A program made the position numbers and the translations under genes. Shown here one piece after another: positions 7,966 to 17,954 of a stretch of DNA of 64,000 bases (positions within the stretch are counted from its first letter, which is position 1; each line of letters starts with the position of its first letter). The DNA is taken from NCBI GenBank assembly GCA_947244325.1, contig CAMXJY010000004.1, positions 1 through 64,000 of the forward strand, read 5' to 3'. The stretch comes from an uncultured Clostridium sp. (GTDB lineage Bacteria; Bacillota; Clostridia; TANB77; CAG-508). The notes beneath the pieces were generated by a model. It saw only the letters and a program-made list of their open reading frames with translations, made no database searches and was not told where the DNA came from.

Positions 7966-9147
7966 ATGAAAAATATATATTTTGATAATGCAGCAACAAC
8001 AAAATTAGATGAAGAAGTATTGCAAGAAATGGTGCCATATCTAAAAGACAATTATGGAAATGCCTCTTCAATCTATAAATTAGGTAGGGAATCAAAGAAA
8101 GCTGTTGAAGATTCAAGAGAAAAGATTGCAAAAGTATTAAATTGCAAACCAAATGAAATTTATTTTACAGCAGGTGGAAGTGAAAGTGATAATACAGCAA
8201 TAAAAGGAATAGCAAGAGCAAATAAATTAAAAGGAAATCATATAATTACTTCTAGAATTGAACATCCAGCTGTTTTAGAAACTTGTAAATTTTTAGAAAA
8301 AGAAGGATTTGAAGTAACATATATTTCAGTAGATGAAAAAGGAATAATTAATTTAGAAGAATTAAAGAAATCTATCAAAGATACTACTGTCTTAATAACA
8401 ATAATGTTTGCAAATAATGAAATAGGAACAATACAGCCAATAGAAGAAATAGGAAAGATAGCAAAAGAAAATAATATTTATTTTCACACAGATGCAGTTC
8501 AAGCTGTTGGAAGTTTAAAAATTGATGTTCAAAAATTAAACATCGATAGTTTATCTTTATCAGGACATAAATTTTATGGACCAAAAGGAATAGGTGCATT
8601 ATATATAAAATCAGGAATAAAATTTGAAAAATTTGTTGATGGAGGTCATCAAGAAAGAAATAAAAGAGCTGGAACAGAAAATGTTGCAGGAATTGTAGGA
8701 ATTGGAAAAGCTATCGAACTTGCTTATAATAATTTAGATGAACATAATAAAAAAATTAAAGAATTAAGAGATTATTATGTAGAACAAGTAAGATTAAAAA
8801 TACCATATATAAAAGTAAATGGAGATATTGAAAAAAGACTTCCAGGAAATAGTAATATTTCATTTAGATTTATAGAAGGGGAAGGATTATTATTAAACCT
8901 TGATTTAAAAGAAATTTGTGCTTCAAGTGGTAGTGCTTGTACTTCTGGATCACTTGACCCATCACATGTATTACTTGCAATAGGATTACCACATGAAATA
9001 GCACATGGCTCTTTAAGAATTACAATAGGAAAATATAATACTAAAGAAGAAATAGATTATTTACTAGAAAACTTAGTAGAGATAGTTGGTAGATTAAGAG
9101 ATATGTCACCTTTATATGAAAAATTTTTAGAGGAGGAAAATAGATAA
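7966..9147 (+). CDS. iscS: Cysteine desulfurase (NifS/IscS)
   Basis: A 393-residue PLP enzyme that takes sulfur from cysteine and passes it to the IscU scaffold. It starts MKNIYFDNAATTKLD, has the PLP lysine in SLSGHKFYGPKG, and the mobile catalytic cysteine in CASSGSACTSGSLDPSHVL, the group I (IscS/NifS) type loop. AAAAAGGAG lies 7 bases before the ATG at 7966; the in-frame upstream ATG at 7924 lies inside the promoter and is rejected. The stop overlaps the iscU start (TAATG), indicating translational coupling. Confidence 0.96.
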   Translation: MKNIYFDNAATTKLDEEVLQEMVPYLKDNYGNASSIYKLGRESKKAVEDSREKIAKVLNCKPNEIYFTAGGSESDNTAIKGIARANKLKGNHIITSRIEHPAVLETCKFLEKEGFEVTYISVDEKGIINLEELKKSIKDTTVLITIMFANNEIGTIQPIEEIGKIAKENNIYFHTDAVQAVGSLKIDVQKLNIDSLSLSGHKFYGPKGIGALYIKSGIKFEKFVDGGHQERNKRAGTENVAGIVGIGKAIELAYNNLDEHNKKIKELRDYYVEQVRLKIPYIKVNGDIEKRLPGNSNISFRFIEGEGLLLNLDLKEICASSGSACTSGSLDPSHVLLAIGLPHEIAHGSLRITIGKYNTKEEIDYLLENLVEIVGRLRDMSPLYEKFLEEENR

Positions 9148-9587
9148 TGGAATATTCAGAAAAAGTAGTAGATCATTATACAAGTCCAAGAAATGTTGGA
9201 AAAATAGAAGATGCATCAGGAGTTGGAGAAGTTGGAAATCCAGTATGTGGAGATATAATGAAAATGTTTATAAAAGTTGAAAATAATATAATAGTAGATG
9301 TAAAATTCAAAACTTTTGGATGTGGTGCTGCTATTGCAACAAGTAGTATTTCAACTGAAATGATAAAAGGAAAAACTTTAGAAGAAGCACTAGAATTAAA
9401 AAACACAGATGTAGTAGATTCTTTAGGGGGACTTCCACCAGTTAAATTACATTGTTCTGTTTTAGCAGAAGAAGCTATACATGAAGCAATTGCAGATTAT
9501 TATAGAAAAGAAGGAAAATTATCAGAAGAAGAAATAAAACAAAAATGTAATTTGAAAGAACATAATTGTGAACATTGTATTAATTAG
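9147..9587 (+). CDS. iscU: Fe-S cluster assembly scaffold (IscU/NifU N-terminal type)
   Basis: A 146-residue scaffold protein that assembles [2Fe-2S] clusters with sulfur from the adjacent desulfurase. The three ligand cysteines are in GNPVCGD, FGCGAAIATSS and KLHCSVLAEEAI, the canonical IscU pattern. The Asp next to the first Cys is present. The C-terminus has an extra KCNLKEHNCEHC tail with three cysteines, seen in Clostridial NifU-like proteins. It overlaps iscS by one base. No iscA, hscBA or fdx genes follow, so this is the minimal Firmicutes-type isc operon. Confidence 0.95.
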   Translation: MEYSEKVVDHYTSPRNVGKIEDASGVGEVGNPVCGDIMKMFIKVENNIIVDVKFKTFGCGAAIATSSISTEMIKGKTLEEALELKNTDVVDSLGGLPPVKLHCSVLAEEAIHEAIADYYRKEGKLSEEEIKQKCNLKEHNCEHCIN

Positions 9588-9648
9588 TAATAAAACCTAG
9601 TCAAACCCCTTTTATTATGTTATAATTTGTAAATGAAAGGGTAAATAT

Positions 9649-10776
9649 ATGGAGAAAAAAGATTATAAAAAATTATTTATTTTAGTTATAGTGGCAATAA
9701 TTGTATATTGGTTAATAAATAATCTTAGCTTAATAGGAAATGTTGTTAATAAGATAATAGAAATAATGTTTCCTTTTATTTTAGGAGGAGCGTTAGCATT
9801 TATTTTAAACATACCAATGTCATTTTTTGAAAGAAAGCTATCAAAAATAAAATGTGGTAAAAAAGAGCTATTTAAAAATAAGAAATTATTAAGAATGATT
9901 TCATTAATTTTGGCAATCATTGTAATTGGATTTATTCTTTTTATAATTATTAATTTAATTTTACCAGAATTAATAGATGTAATAGAACTCTTAATTGGAA
10001 ACATACCATATTATGCAGAAGAGATAAATAAATTCTTAGAAAATAATACAGAAAATTTAAAAGAATTAGATGGGTTAATGTCTAACATAAATTTTGATAA
10101 AGAAAGTATTAAAAATGAATTAATGGGAATTATTTCAGGCTTATTAACTTCATCAATATCAATAGTAATAAGTATAGTAGGAATAATTGTAAATCTAGTT
10201 ATTTCTATAGTATTTGCAATATATATACTAACAGGTAAAGAAAAGTTACAAACTCAATGTACTAGAATTTTAAAAGCATATTTAAAAGAGAAGTACGCAA
10301 CAAAAATTATAGAAACAGCAAAAACAGCAAATAAAATTTTTAGAAGCTTTTTTACAGTTCAATGTTTAGAAGCAACTATACTTGGAACGTTGTGTATATT
10401 AGGAATGTTAATATTAAAAATACCATATGCTGTACCAATAGGAGTTTTAGTTGGAGTTACTGCACTAATCCCAGTAGTAGGAGCCTTTATAGGAATTATT
10501 GTAGGAGCTGTTTTAATAGTATCTGTAAATCCAATAAAAGTAATAACATTTGTTATATTTGTACTAATTTTACAACAAGTTGAAGGAAATGTTATTTATC
10601 CAAGAGTAGTAGGTGGTTCAGTAGGATTACCAGGTATGTGGGTTTTACTTGCGGTTACAGTAGGTGGTAGTTTATTTGGATTTATAGGAATGCTTTTAGG
10701 TGTACCTTTCTTCTCAGTTATATATACAGTATTAAAAAATGATGTAGATAAAAGACTAAAAAAATCTAATAATTAA
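9649..10776 (+). CDS. AI-2E family transporter (PerM-like)
   Basis: A 375-residue polytopic membrane protein of the AI-2E/PerM family, with about eight helices. An N-terminal hydrophobic pair is followed by an extracytoplasmic helical region (residues 115-155), then the conserved C-terminal block with IGVLVGVTALIPVVGAFIG and QQVEGNVIYPRVVGGSVGL. Members have been linked to autoinducer export, Na+/H+ exchange or, for YtvI, sporulation. Substrate is not predictable. A TATAAT lies at 9621-9626. A paralogue lies at 33281-34366. Confidence 0.88.
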   Translation: MEKKDYKKLFILVIVAIIVYWLINNLSLIGNVVNKIIEIMFPFILGGALAFILNIPMSFFERKLSKIKCGKKELFKNKKLLRMISLILAIIVIGFILFIIINLILPELIDVIELLIGNIPYYAEEINKFLENNTENLKELDGLMSNINFDKESIKNELMGIISGLLTSSISIVISIVGIIVNLVISIVFAIYILTGKEKLQTQCTRILKAYLKEKYATKIIETAKTANKIFRSFFTVQCLEATILGTLCILGMLILKIPYAVPIGVLVGVTALIPVVGAFIGIIVGAVLIVSVNPIKVITFVIFVLILQQVEGNVIYPRVVGGSVGLPGMWVLLAVTVGGSLFGFIGMLLGVPFFSVIYTVLKNDVDKRLKKSNN

Positions 10777-10844
10777 TATTATATAAAAATAATATTATTG
10801 CATCTAATAAGTTTATAAAAATAAATATGAACATAAAGTTTAAT

Positions 10845-10872
10845 AAACCTTACGAAAACGTAAGGTTTTTGT
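10845..10872 (+). terminator. Terminator before the ABC transporter pair
   Basis: Perfect 10-bp stem AAACCTTACG/CGTAAGGTTT (10845-10854 with 10859-10868) with an AAAA loop, ending in T residues. Confidence 0.85.
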
Positions 10873-10940
10873 AATATAAATCAATATCATTAAAAACAAA
10901 ATTACTCTATAATAATGCTATAAGAGGAAAGGAGTTTTTT

Positions 10941-11708
10941 ATGGAAAATATATTAGAAGTAAAAAATATTGAAAAATACTATGGAAATAAATCAAATTTA
11001 ACAAAAGCCATAGACAACATTAGTTTTAATGTAGAATCAGGAGAATTTGTAGGAATAATGGGAGCTAGTGGTTCTGGTAAAACTACATTATTAAATTGTA
11101 TATCAACTATTGATAAAGTAACATCAGGTCATATTATGATTAATAGAGAAGATATTACAAAATTAAAAGGAAACAGTTTAAACAAATTTAGAAGAGAAGA
11201 ATTAGGATTTATATTTCAAGATTTTAACTTATTAGATACTTTAACAGCATATGAAAATATAGCTTTAGCTTTAACAATTCAAAAAGTAAAACCAGAAATA
11301 ATTGATAAAAAAGTAAGAGGAATAGCAAAAGATTTGGAGATTTCAGAAATTTTAAATAAGTATCCATATCAAGTATCAGGTGGACAAAAACAAAGAATAG
11401 CATCAGCAAGAGCAATTATAACTAATCCAAAGATAATTCTTGCAGATGAACCAACAGGGGGTTTAGATTCAAAATCTGCTAGACAATTACTTAATACTTT
11501 TGAATACTTAAATCAAAAATTGGAAGCTACGATTCTTATGGTAACACATGATGCTTTTACAGCAAGTTATGCGGATAGAATTATATTTATAAAAGATGGA
11601 AAAATATTTAATGAATTAATAAAAGGAAATGATACAAGAAAAGAATTCTTTGAGAAGATAATAGAGGTACAAACACTTCTTGGAGGTGAGCTAAACGATG
11701 TTATTTAA
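10941..11708 (+). CDS. BceA-like ABC transporter ATP-binding protein
   Basis: A 255-residue ABC ATPase of the MacB/BceA group. Walker A GASGSGKTT (about residues 46-54), Q-loop FIFQDFNLLD, signature VSGGQKQR, Walker B ILADEPTGGLDS and the H-loop VTHDA are all present. It overlaps the permease gene by 11 bases. Together they resemble BceAB exporters, which give resistance to bacitracin-like peptide antibiotics or sense them for a two-component system. No BceRS-type kinase or regulator is adjacent. Confidence 0.93.
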   Translation: MENILEVKNIEKYYGNKSNLTKAIDNISFNVESGEFVGIMGASGSGKTTLLNCISTIDKVTSGHIMINREDITKLKGNSLNKFRREELGFIFQDFNLLDTLTAYENIALALTIQKVKPEIIDKKVRGIAKDLEISEILNKYPYQVSGGQKQRIASARAIITNPKIILADEPTGGLDSKSARQLLNTFEYLNQKLEATILMVTHDAFTASYADRIIFIKDGKIFNELIKGNDTRKEFFEKIIEVQTLLGGELNDVI

Positions 11709-13809
11709 GTTATCATTTGAAAATATTAAAAAGAGTATTAAAGATTATGCTATTTATTTTTTAACTTTAGTTTTAGGCGTAGCAATTTTTTATATGTTTA
11801 ATTCATTAGATAGTCAACAAGCAATGCTTGAAGTTTCAAAATCACAAAAATCAATTATAAAACTTTTAATAGAATTGCTTGGAATGGTATCTGTGTTTGT
11901 TGCTGTTGTACTAGGATTACTTATTGTTTATGCAAATAACTTTTTAATTAACAGAAGAAAAAAAGAATTTGGAATATATATGACACTTGGAATGGGGAAA
12001 AGGCAGATATCAAAAATTATATTATTAGAAACGATATTTGTAGGAATAATATCTTTAGGTGTAGGACTTATATTAGGTATATTTGTATCTCAATTTATGA
12101 CAATATTAGTAGGTAAGCTATTTGAAGCAGATATGAGTAAATTTGAATTTGTGTTTTCAAAAGATGCATGTATTAAAACTTGTATATATTTTGCAGTAAT
12201 GTATATAGCAGTAATGCTATTTAATACTATGAATATTTCAAGATATAAATTAATTAATCTTTTAAATGCTACAAAGAAAAATGAAAAAGTAAAAATCAAA
12301 AATCCAATACTTTCTATATTAGTGTTTATAGTGGCGTGTACTATATTAGGATATGCATATTGGAAAGTAACTGCTGATATTAGATCACTAGATACATTTA
12401 ATAAAATGCTACCACCAATTTTAATGGGAATTATAAGTACATTGTTAATATTCTGGTCTTTATCAGGTTTTATATTAAGTGTTATAAAATCTATAAAAGG
12501 TATTTATTTAAAAAATACTAATATGTTTATTTTAAGACAAATTAATAATAAAATAAATACAACAGTAATTAGTATGAGTGTTATTTGTTTAATGTTATTT
12601 ATGACAATTACTATTTTATCTTCAAGTTTAGCATTAAGAAATACAATGCAAAGAGAATTGATTGAAATGACACCAGTAGATTTGAATTTATATAAAATAG
12701 CAAATTTACCTGAAAAAACAGTAAATAGATATGGAAAAGAAAAAGTATATACAGAAGAGCAAAGAGCTGATTCACGAGTGCCTGTCAGTGAAACTTTAGT
12801 AAATAACGGATTTGATATGAATTTATTAAAAGATGTTATAGAAATATCTGTGTATACAACTGATGAGTTAACATGGGGAGATTTTTTTAGAGATAAAACA
12901 GAAGAAGTAAAAAAACAATTTCCAAGGCTTAATTATAGTACGACAGAAGATATTGTAAAAATATCAGATTATAACAAAATTGCAAAATTATATAATTTAG
13001 AGCAATACGAATTAAAAGATGATGAATATATTATACTTTGTGATTTTGAAAATATGGAAAACTTAAGAAATATAGTGTTAGAGGGTGGAAATTACACTTT
13101 AGAAATTGCTGGAAAAGAGTATAAATCAAAATATGATAAATGTATGAGTGGATTTATAAATATGTCAACAAGTCATACTAATACAGGAATTATATTAGTA
13201 CCAGATAATTGTGAGTTAACAGTCGATATGAAAAAAATAGAATTTTTAGTAGCTAACTATAATGCAAATACTGAAGAAGAAAAAGAAAGAATTGAAAAAA
13301 TCTTTACAAGTACTTCAGATGACGAAGGAGACGAATTTTCTGCTTTAATACAAAACTTGGCAAATAAAGGAATAGAAATAGATGGAGTTACAAAGATTTC
13401 TATTATAGAAGCTAGTTTAGGTTTAGCTACTATAATTACATTTATAGCAATTTATTTAGGAATAATTTTCTTAATAGCAAGTAGTGCAATATTAGCTTTA
13501 AAACAATTAACAGACAGTTCTGATAATAAACAAAGATATACTATTTTAAGAAAAATAGGATGCGATGAAAGAATGATTAATAAATCATTGTTCATTCAAA
13601 TTGGAATATTTTTTGGAATGCCATTGTTACTTGCAATAATTCATTCAATGTTTGGTATAAAATTTGCTATTGGAATATTATCTGGAATAGCATCAGAAAA
13701 AGATTTATTACCTTCAATTATAGTTACTATTATAATTATGGGGGGAATATATGGAGCATATTTCTTAGCTACATATATTGGAAGCAAGAATATAATTAAA
13801 GAGGAATAG
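11698..13809 (+). CDS. BceB-like ABC transporter permease (FtsX domains)
   Basis: A 703-residue permease with about ten helices. The first four helices carry an FtsX-type block (VVLGLLIVYANNFLINRRKK then EFGIYMTLGMGKRQIS). Two more pairs follow, then a large extracytoplasmic domain of roughly 230 residues (about 315-570), and a C-terminal FtsX block ending YLGIIFLIASSAILALKQLT. The domain layout matches BceB permeases, where the large domain faces outside and contacts the peptide-lipid complex. The ATG overlaps the end of the ATPase gene. Confidence 0.92.
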   Translation: MLFKLSFENIKKSIKDYAIYFLTLVLGVAIFYMFNSLDSQQAMLEVSKSQKSIIKLLIELLGMVSVFVAVVLGLLIVYANNFLINRRKKEFGIYMTLGMGKRQISKIILLETIFVGIISLGVGLILGIFVSQFMTILVGKLFEADMSKFEFVFSKDACIKTCIYFAVMYIAVMLFNTMNISRYKLINLLNATKKNEKVKIKNPILSILVFIVACTILGYAYWKVTADIRSLDTFNKMLPPILMGIISTLLIFWSLSGFILSVIKSIKGIYLKNTNMFILRQINNKINTTVISMSVICLMLFMTITILSSSLALRNTMQRELIEMTPVDLNLYKIANLPEKTVNRYGKEKVYTEEQRADSRVPVSETLVNNGFDMNLLKDVIEISVYTTDELTWGDFFRDKTEEVKKQFPRLNYSTTEDIVKISDYNKIAKLYNLEQYELKDDEYIILCDFENMENLRNIVLEGGNYTLEIAGKEYKSKYDKCMSGFINMSTSHTNTGIILVPDNCELTVDMKKIEFLVANYNANTEEEKERIEKIFTSTSDDEGDEFSALIQNLANKGIEIDGVTKISIIEASLGLATIITFIAIYLGIIFLIASSAILALKQLTDSSDNKQRYTILRKIGCDERMINKSLFIQIGIFFGMPLLLAIIHSMFGIKFAIGILSGIASEKDLLPSIIVTIIIMGGIYGAYFLATYIGSKNIIKEE

Positions 13810-13869
13810 AACAATAAAGAATGATAAAAGATAAAACTATTTTGAATAGTTTACATATAAATTTTTGAG

Positions 13870-13950
13870 GTAATTATTTTAGATTAATTGATTTTTTGTA
13901 ATCGTTTATGTTTATATAGAAATTTTTTATCTAAAATAATTACTTTTTTA
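13870..13950 (+). terminator. Long-loop hairpin terminator
   Basis: GTAATTATTTTAGAT (13870-13884) and ATCTAAAATAATTAC (13929-13943) are perfect reverse complements, 15 bp, separated by 44 bases and followed by seven T residues. The tail is that of an intrinsic terminator, but the loop is unusually long. Confidence 0.65.
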
Positions 13951-14060
13951 TAAAAAGTTAACATAACATCAAAACCAGTATTCTGTAAGAAAAAAGTAAA
14001 ATAAAAGTAAAAAAGCAACTATTTTGTAATGAAAAAGCAAACAAAATAACCTGAAAATTG

Positions 14061-14089
14061 TTGACGTATAGGCAAAAATGTGTTAAAAT
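14061..14089 (+). promoter_or_regulatory. Promoter of the dockerin/cohesin operon
   Basis: TTGACG (14061-14066), 17-base spacer, TAAAAT (14084-14089). The 5' leader is about 65 bases and ends in the ribosome site AAGAAGGAGA before the ATG at 14159. Confidence 0.65.
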
Positions 14090-14158
14090 ATATAATGTCT
14101 ATGGGTTTGGAAAAAAGCACCAAAAAATAGATTAAAATTTAAGAAGGAGATTTATTTT

Positions 14159-17100
14159 ATGAAGTTAAAAAAATTAATAGTTGTTTTTTTACTTATTGCA
14201 CTTTTTGTATCTCAAATTAGTTGGATTACATTAAGTGGTTTTGTTTATGGAGCAGAAAATAATGGAGAAGGAAGATTTCATTATGATCAATTAAATGATG
14301 CTTCAAAAGTAATATATAATGCATTAGTAGATATGTACAATGATGGTATATTACAAAAAGGAAATCAAAGTTATGACCTAGTTGAAAATGGGTATATGAC
14401 ACAAGAACAAGTCAAAGAATATGAAAATGGAAGTGCTAAAATGAATTCAGCGATGAATGCTGCAAGATATGCTTTTTATGCAGATTATCCTGAAATTTTT
14501 TATGTAAATTTCCAATATTTAACAATCAGAATAACAAAAGATGCTGATAATAATTATCATGCATATTTAGGTTCTGGAAGACATGCAAATTATTATACAC
14601 CAGGATTTGAAAATGAAGAAGAAGTAAAAGTAGCTATTAGCGAATTTAATGATAAAGTAAATGAAATCGTTGAAAAAGCTAATAATGTTGAAGTAGAAGA
14701 AAATGAAAATAGAACAGTTAAACAAATTAAATTAGTACACAACGAAATAATTAGAAATACAGGTTATAGATTAGAAGATGATTGTACTGTAGGAAATGAA
14801 GGTTTTATAAGCACACCATATGGAGCACTTGTAAAAGGTGAATCAGTATGTGAAGGATATGCAAGAGCTTTCAAAACAGTTTTAGATAAATTAGGAATAA
14901 ATTGTATTTTAGTACAAGGAACACATCAATCTGAAGGTTCAGCAGCAGTTCCTCATATGTGGAACTATGTTGAAATAGAAAAAGAAACAGTAGCAAGAGC
15001 ATCAGAAAAAGTTTGGTATGCAGTTGATGCTACATTAGATGATCCTTTTACACGTAATCATATAGTAGAAGATAATGGTGATAGATTACCAGGTTCAGAC
15101 ATAGTTGAAGGTTTTGAAAATACAAAATATTGTTTAGTTGGAACAGAAACTATGAATAAAGAACATGTTGCTTTAGAAACAGTTGAAGCAGCAGGAAATT
15201 ACACATTCAAATATCCAGAATTAAATGAAGAAGATTATGGAATTGATACAGTTACAAATAATAATGGATTAGTAATTAAATTTAAACAAGATGGAACAGA
15301 AACAGAAGAATATAAAGCAGGAGATTATTTTGTAAGTTACAACGGAAAAGGATATGAAGCAGCTAGCGAAGAAGGAAAATACATAATAATAAAAACTTAT
15401 TATTATAAACCAGCAGATGAAAAATGGGAAGTAAGTCCTTGGGCATATTTTGTACCAGAAGTATATGCAGGTGGTTTCTATGATAGAGGTGACCACGTAT
15501 ATGTAACTGTTCCAAATTCAGAATATGTTGAATTTGCAGTAACAACTTTAGCACCAGGAGATTATAAAAATGATCCTCAATATTTAGCATATCAAGGTGA
15601 TGAAACTGATTTTGTTGCAAAATCAGAAAAATTATATAATCCAAATGGGACATATAAAGGAAGACCATTTATTAAATCTCAATCACCAGCAGCAACAGAT
15701 ACTCTTACAGTTGGACCAACATATCATATAGATGTTACTTATGATGATGATTTGGTATTTGAAAAAGGAGTAACAGAAGTTGGATACAGAATGGAATCAA
15801 CTGGAAATACTGGAGCTGAAAAATCAGAAATAACAAACTTCACTTTTGATGGAAATCGTAGAATAACATTTGATATAAAATTTAGTGAAATGTATGCAGA
15901 TGATGGTGCAACTTACAAAATCTATGTTACAGGATTAGTAGGAAAAAATAGCGGAAAAGCACCAATGGAAATAACATATGGAGCAGTAAATTATATAGCA
16001 TGTTCATATCGTATGAATGCTTCTAAAAATTGGGAAGTATTTGGTAGACCAACATTACTTGAAAATGAAGATTTATCAATGAATGGATGGCAAACATCAG
16101 ATGGAACAGCAGTATCAGATAAATTAAAAAGCAGAATTGCATTAGTAACAACAAAAACAACTAATGCAGAAAAAGAATCAATGAATAATTTAATGGAAAA
16201 TAATTTAGGAGATCAAGAATTAATAGCAAGCGAAACATATAATATTTCATTAAATGTATGTAAAAAATATGTTGTAAAAACAGGACATAGATTAAGAGTA
16301 TCAGTAGGATTCCCAGCAGGGTATGGACCAGAAGATGCAGGTGTTACATTTAAAGCATATCACTTCATGAGAGATGATAAAGGAAATGTAACAGGAGTTG
16401 AAGAAATTCCATGTGTTGTTACACAATATGGATTAATAATAACATGTGATGCATTCAGCCCATTTGCAGTAGCAGTAGTAGAAAATGATGGAACACAAGT
16501 AGCAGAAAATAAAGCTCTTATTGTATCAGCTACAGATGGTGGAGTTATAAATGGAGCAAATAGAGAAGAAGGAAATATTGTTACATTAGCAGAAAACGAA
16601 TCTGTAACACTTAATGTAGTTCCAGAAGAAGGATATGAAATTGAATCAATAAATGTTTGCGGAACTTCAATAGAAGTAACAAATAAAGATACAATGGAAA
16701 TTATAGTAAATTATTCTGACATAAAAGATGGTAACTGTATAGTAGATGCTAAATTTGTTGCAAAATCAGTTGTAGCAGAAGAAGTTTCAAAAGGTGAGAT
16801 AGCAGTTGAACCAACAGCAGTACCAGCAGAAGTTAAAATGCCAGCATCAAAAACTACAACAATAAATTCAAGATTACAAATAACACCAGAAGTAACAGAA
16901 ACACCAGGAATTCAAACATATCAATGGTATAAAAATGATACAAAATTAGAAGGAAAAACTAATAAAACATTAGATATTGCTAATACTACAAGTGAAGATG
17001 CAGGAAATTATGTATTAAAAGTTACATCTACTGTAGATACATCAAGTGAAGAAGTAACAAGTGAACCTTGCCAAGTTACAGTATCAAGTTTCTCATCAAC

Positions 17101-17923
17101 AATTGAAAGAGAAGGAGAAACAGAAATACATCCAGGAGATGAAATTACTCTTAATTTCAATATAACAGGATTAGATAGCATTGAAAAAGGTATAATGGCT
17201 TTAGGTGGAAAATTAGAATATGATTCTAATGTATTAGAAGTTTTAGAAATAAAAGGTGTTAATAACTGGAGTGAAACAGTTTCTTACAATGAAGAAAACT
17301 TCAAATTTGTAATAGATAGTAATAAATATGTTAGTGCTGAAGAAACAGCATTTTCAATGAAATTTAAAGTAAATGATACTATAGCTGAAACAACTAATAC
17401 TAAAGTTATGGTAAAAGAACTTGAAGCAAGTAATGGAGAATTAGATATTAAATCAAATGATGCACAAATTGATATTGATGTAATTGTAGAAGTGCCAGAA
17501 GATTCTATAACATCAGAAGTATATACTGTTAATAATGAAGAAAAAATGATTTCACAAATTCCACATGATACAACAGTTGCTACATTTAAAGACAATGTTG
17601 TAGCATATCCAGGAGTAGAAATAGTAGATAAAGATGGAAATACATTAACAGATTCTGATATAATTGGAACAGGTATGACTGTAAAAGTTGGAAGTTTAAC
17701 ATTTACAACTATTGTAACAGGTGATGTTGATGGAAATGGAAAAATAACAGTAACAGATATAGCAGCTATAAAATTACATTATATTGATGCAGAAATATTA
17801 GAAGGTATTCAATTTGCAGCAGGAGATTTAAACAATGATGGAAAAATATCTACAACAGATATAGCTCAAGTTAAAATTATCTATATAGATTATAATAACA
17901 GCTTAGAAAACCAAGGAAATTAA
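14159..17923 (+). CDS. Secreted transglutaminase-like protein with Ig, cohesin-like and dockerin modules
   Basis: A 1254-residue exported protein. A signal peptide (KKLIVVFLLIALFVSQ, cut near VYGAE) is followed by a transglutaminase/protease-like domain with a complete candidate triad: Cys231 in GESVCEGYARAF, His266 in VPHMWNYVE and Asp290 in WYAVDATLDDP. The middle (about 300-890) is beta-rich and unassigned. An Ig-like domain (QTYQWYKNDTKLEG ... SEDAGNYVLKV) lies near 895-975, a cohesin-like domain near 980-1115, and a type I-like dockerin at about 1189-1248 with two calcium loops (DVDGNGKITVTD and DLNNDGKISTTD). It probably acts outside the cell, cross-linking or cleaving protein. The next gene encodes a wall-anchored cohesin that could bind the dockerin. 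Confidence 0.9.
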   Translation: MKLKKLIVVFLLIALFVSQISWITLSGFVYGAENNGEGRFHYDQLNDASKVIYNALVDMYNDGILQKGNQSYDLVENGYMTQEQVKEYENGSAKMNSAMNAARYAFYADYPEIFYVNFQYLTIRITKDADNNYHAYLGSGRHANYYTPGFENEEEVKVAISEFNDKVNEIVEKANNVEVEENENRTVKQIKLVHNEIIRNTGYRLEDDCTVGNEGFISTPYGALVKGESVCEGYARAFKTVLDKLGINCILVQGTHQSEGSAAVPHMWNYVEIEKETVARASEKVWYAVDATLDDPFTRNHIVEDNGDRLPGSDIVEGFENTKYCLVGTETMNKEHVALETVEAAGNYTFKYPELNEEDYGIDTVTNNNGLVIKFKQDGTETEEYKAGDYFVSYNGKGYEAASEEGKYIIIKTYYYKPADEKWEVSPWAYFVPEVYAGGFYDRGDHVYVTVPNSEYVEFAVTTLAPGDYKNDPQYLAYQGDETDFVAKSEKLYNPNGTYKGRPFIKSQSPAATDTLTVGPTYHIDVTYDDDLVFEKGVTEVGYRMESTGNTGAEKSEITNFTFDGNRRITFDIKFSEMYADDGATYKIYVTGLVGKNSGKAPMEITYGAVNYIACSYRMNASKNWEVFGRPTLLENEDLSMNGWQTSDGTAVSDKLKSRIALVTTKTTNAEKESMNNLMENNLGDQELIASETYNISLNVCKKYVVKTGHRLRVSVGFPAGYGPEDAGVTFKAYHFMRDDKGNVTGVEEIPCVVTQYGLIITCDAFSPFAVAVVENDGTQVAENKALIVSATDGGVINGANREEGNIVTLAENESVTLNVVPEEGYEIESINVCGTSIEVTNKDTMEIIVNYSDIKDGNCIVDAKFVAKSVVAEEVSKGEIAVEPTAVPAEVKMPASKTTTINSRLQITPEVTETPGIQTYQWYKNDTKLEGKTNKTLDIANTTSEDAGNYVLKVTSTVDTSSEEVTSEPCQVTVSSFSSTIEREGETEIHPGDEITLNFNITGLDSIEKGIMALGGKLEYDSNVLEVLEIKGVNNWSETVSYNEENFKFVIDSNKYVSAEETAFSMKFKVNDTIAETTNTKVMVKELEASNGELDIKSNDAQIDIDVIVEVPEDSITSEVYTVNNEEKMISQIPHDTTVATFKDNVVAYPGVEIVDKDGNTLTDSDIIGTGMTVKVGSLTFTTIVTGDVDGNGKITVTDIAAIKLHYIDAEILEGIQFAAGDLNNDGKISTTDIAQVKIIYIDYNNSLENQGN

Positions 17924-17954
17924 AATAGATTTTAAATAAGCAAAGGAGAAAAAT

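Larger units (their letters stand above)
13810..14158. other. Gene-free interval between ABC pair and surface operon
   Basis: This stretch of about 350 bases holds a long-loop terminator at 13870-13950 and the promoter of the surface-protein operon at 14061-14089. I see no credible small ORF or known riboswitch in it. Confidence 0.6.
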
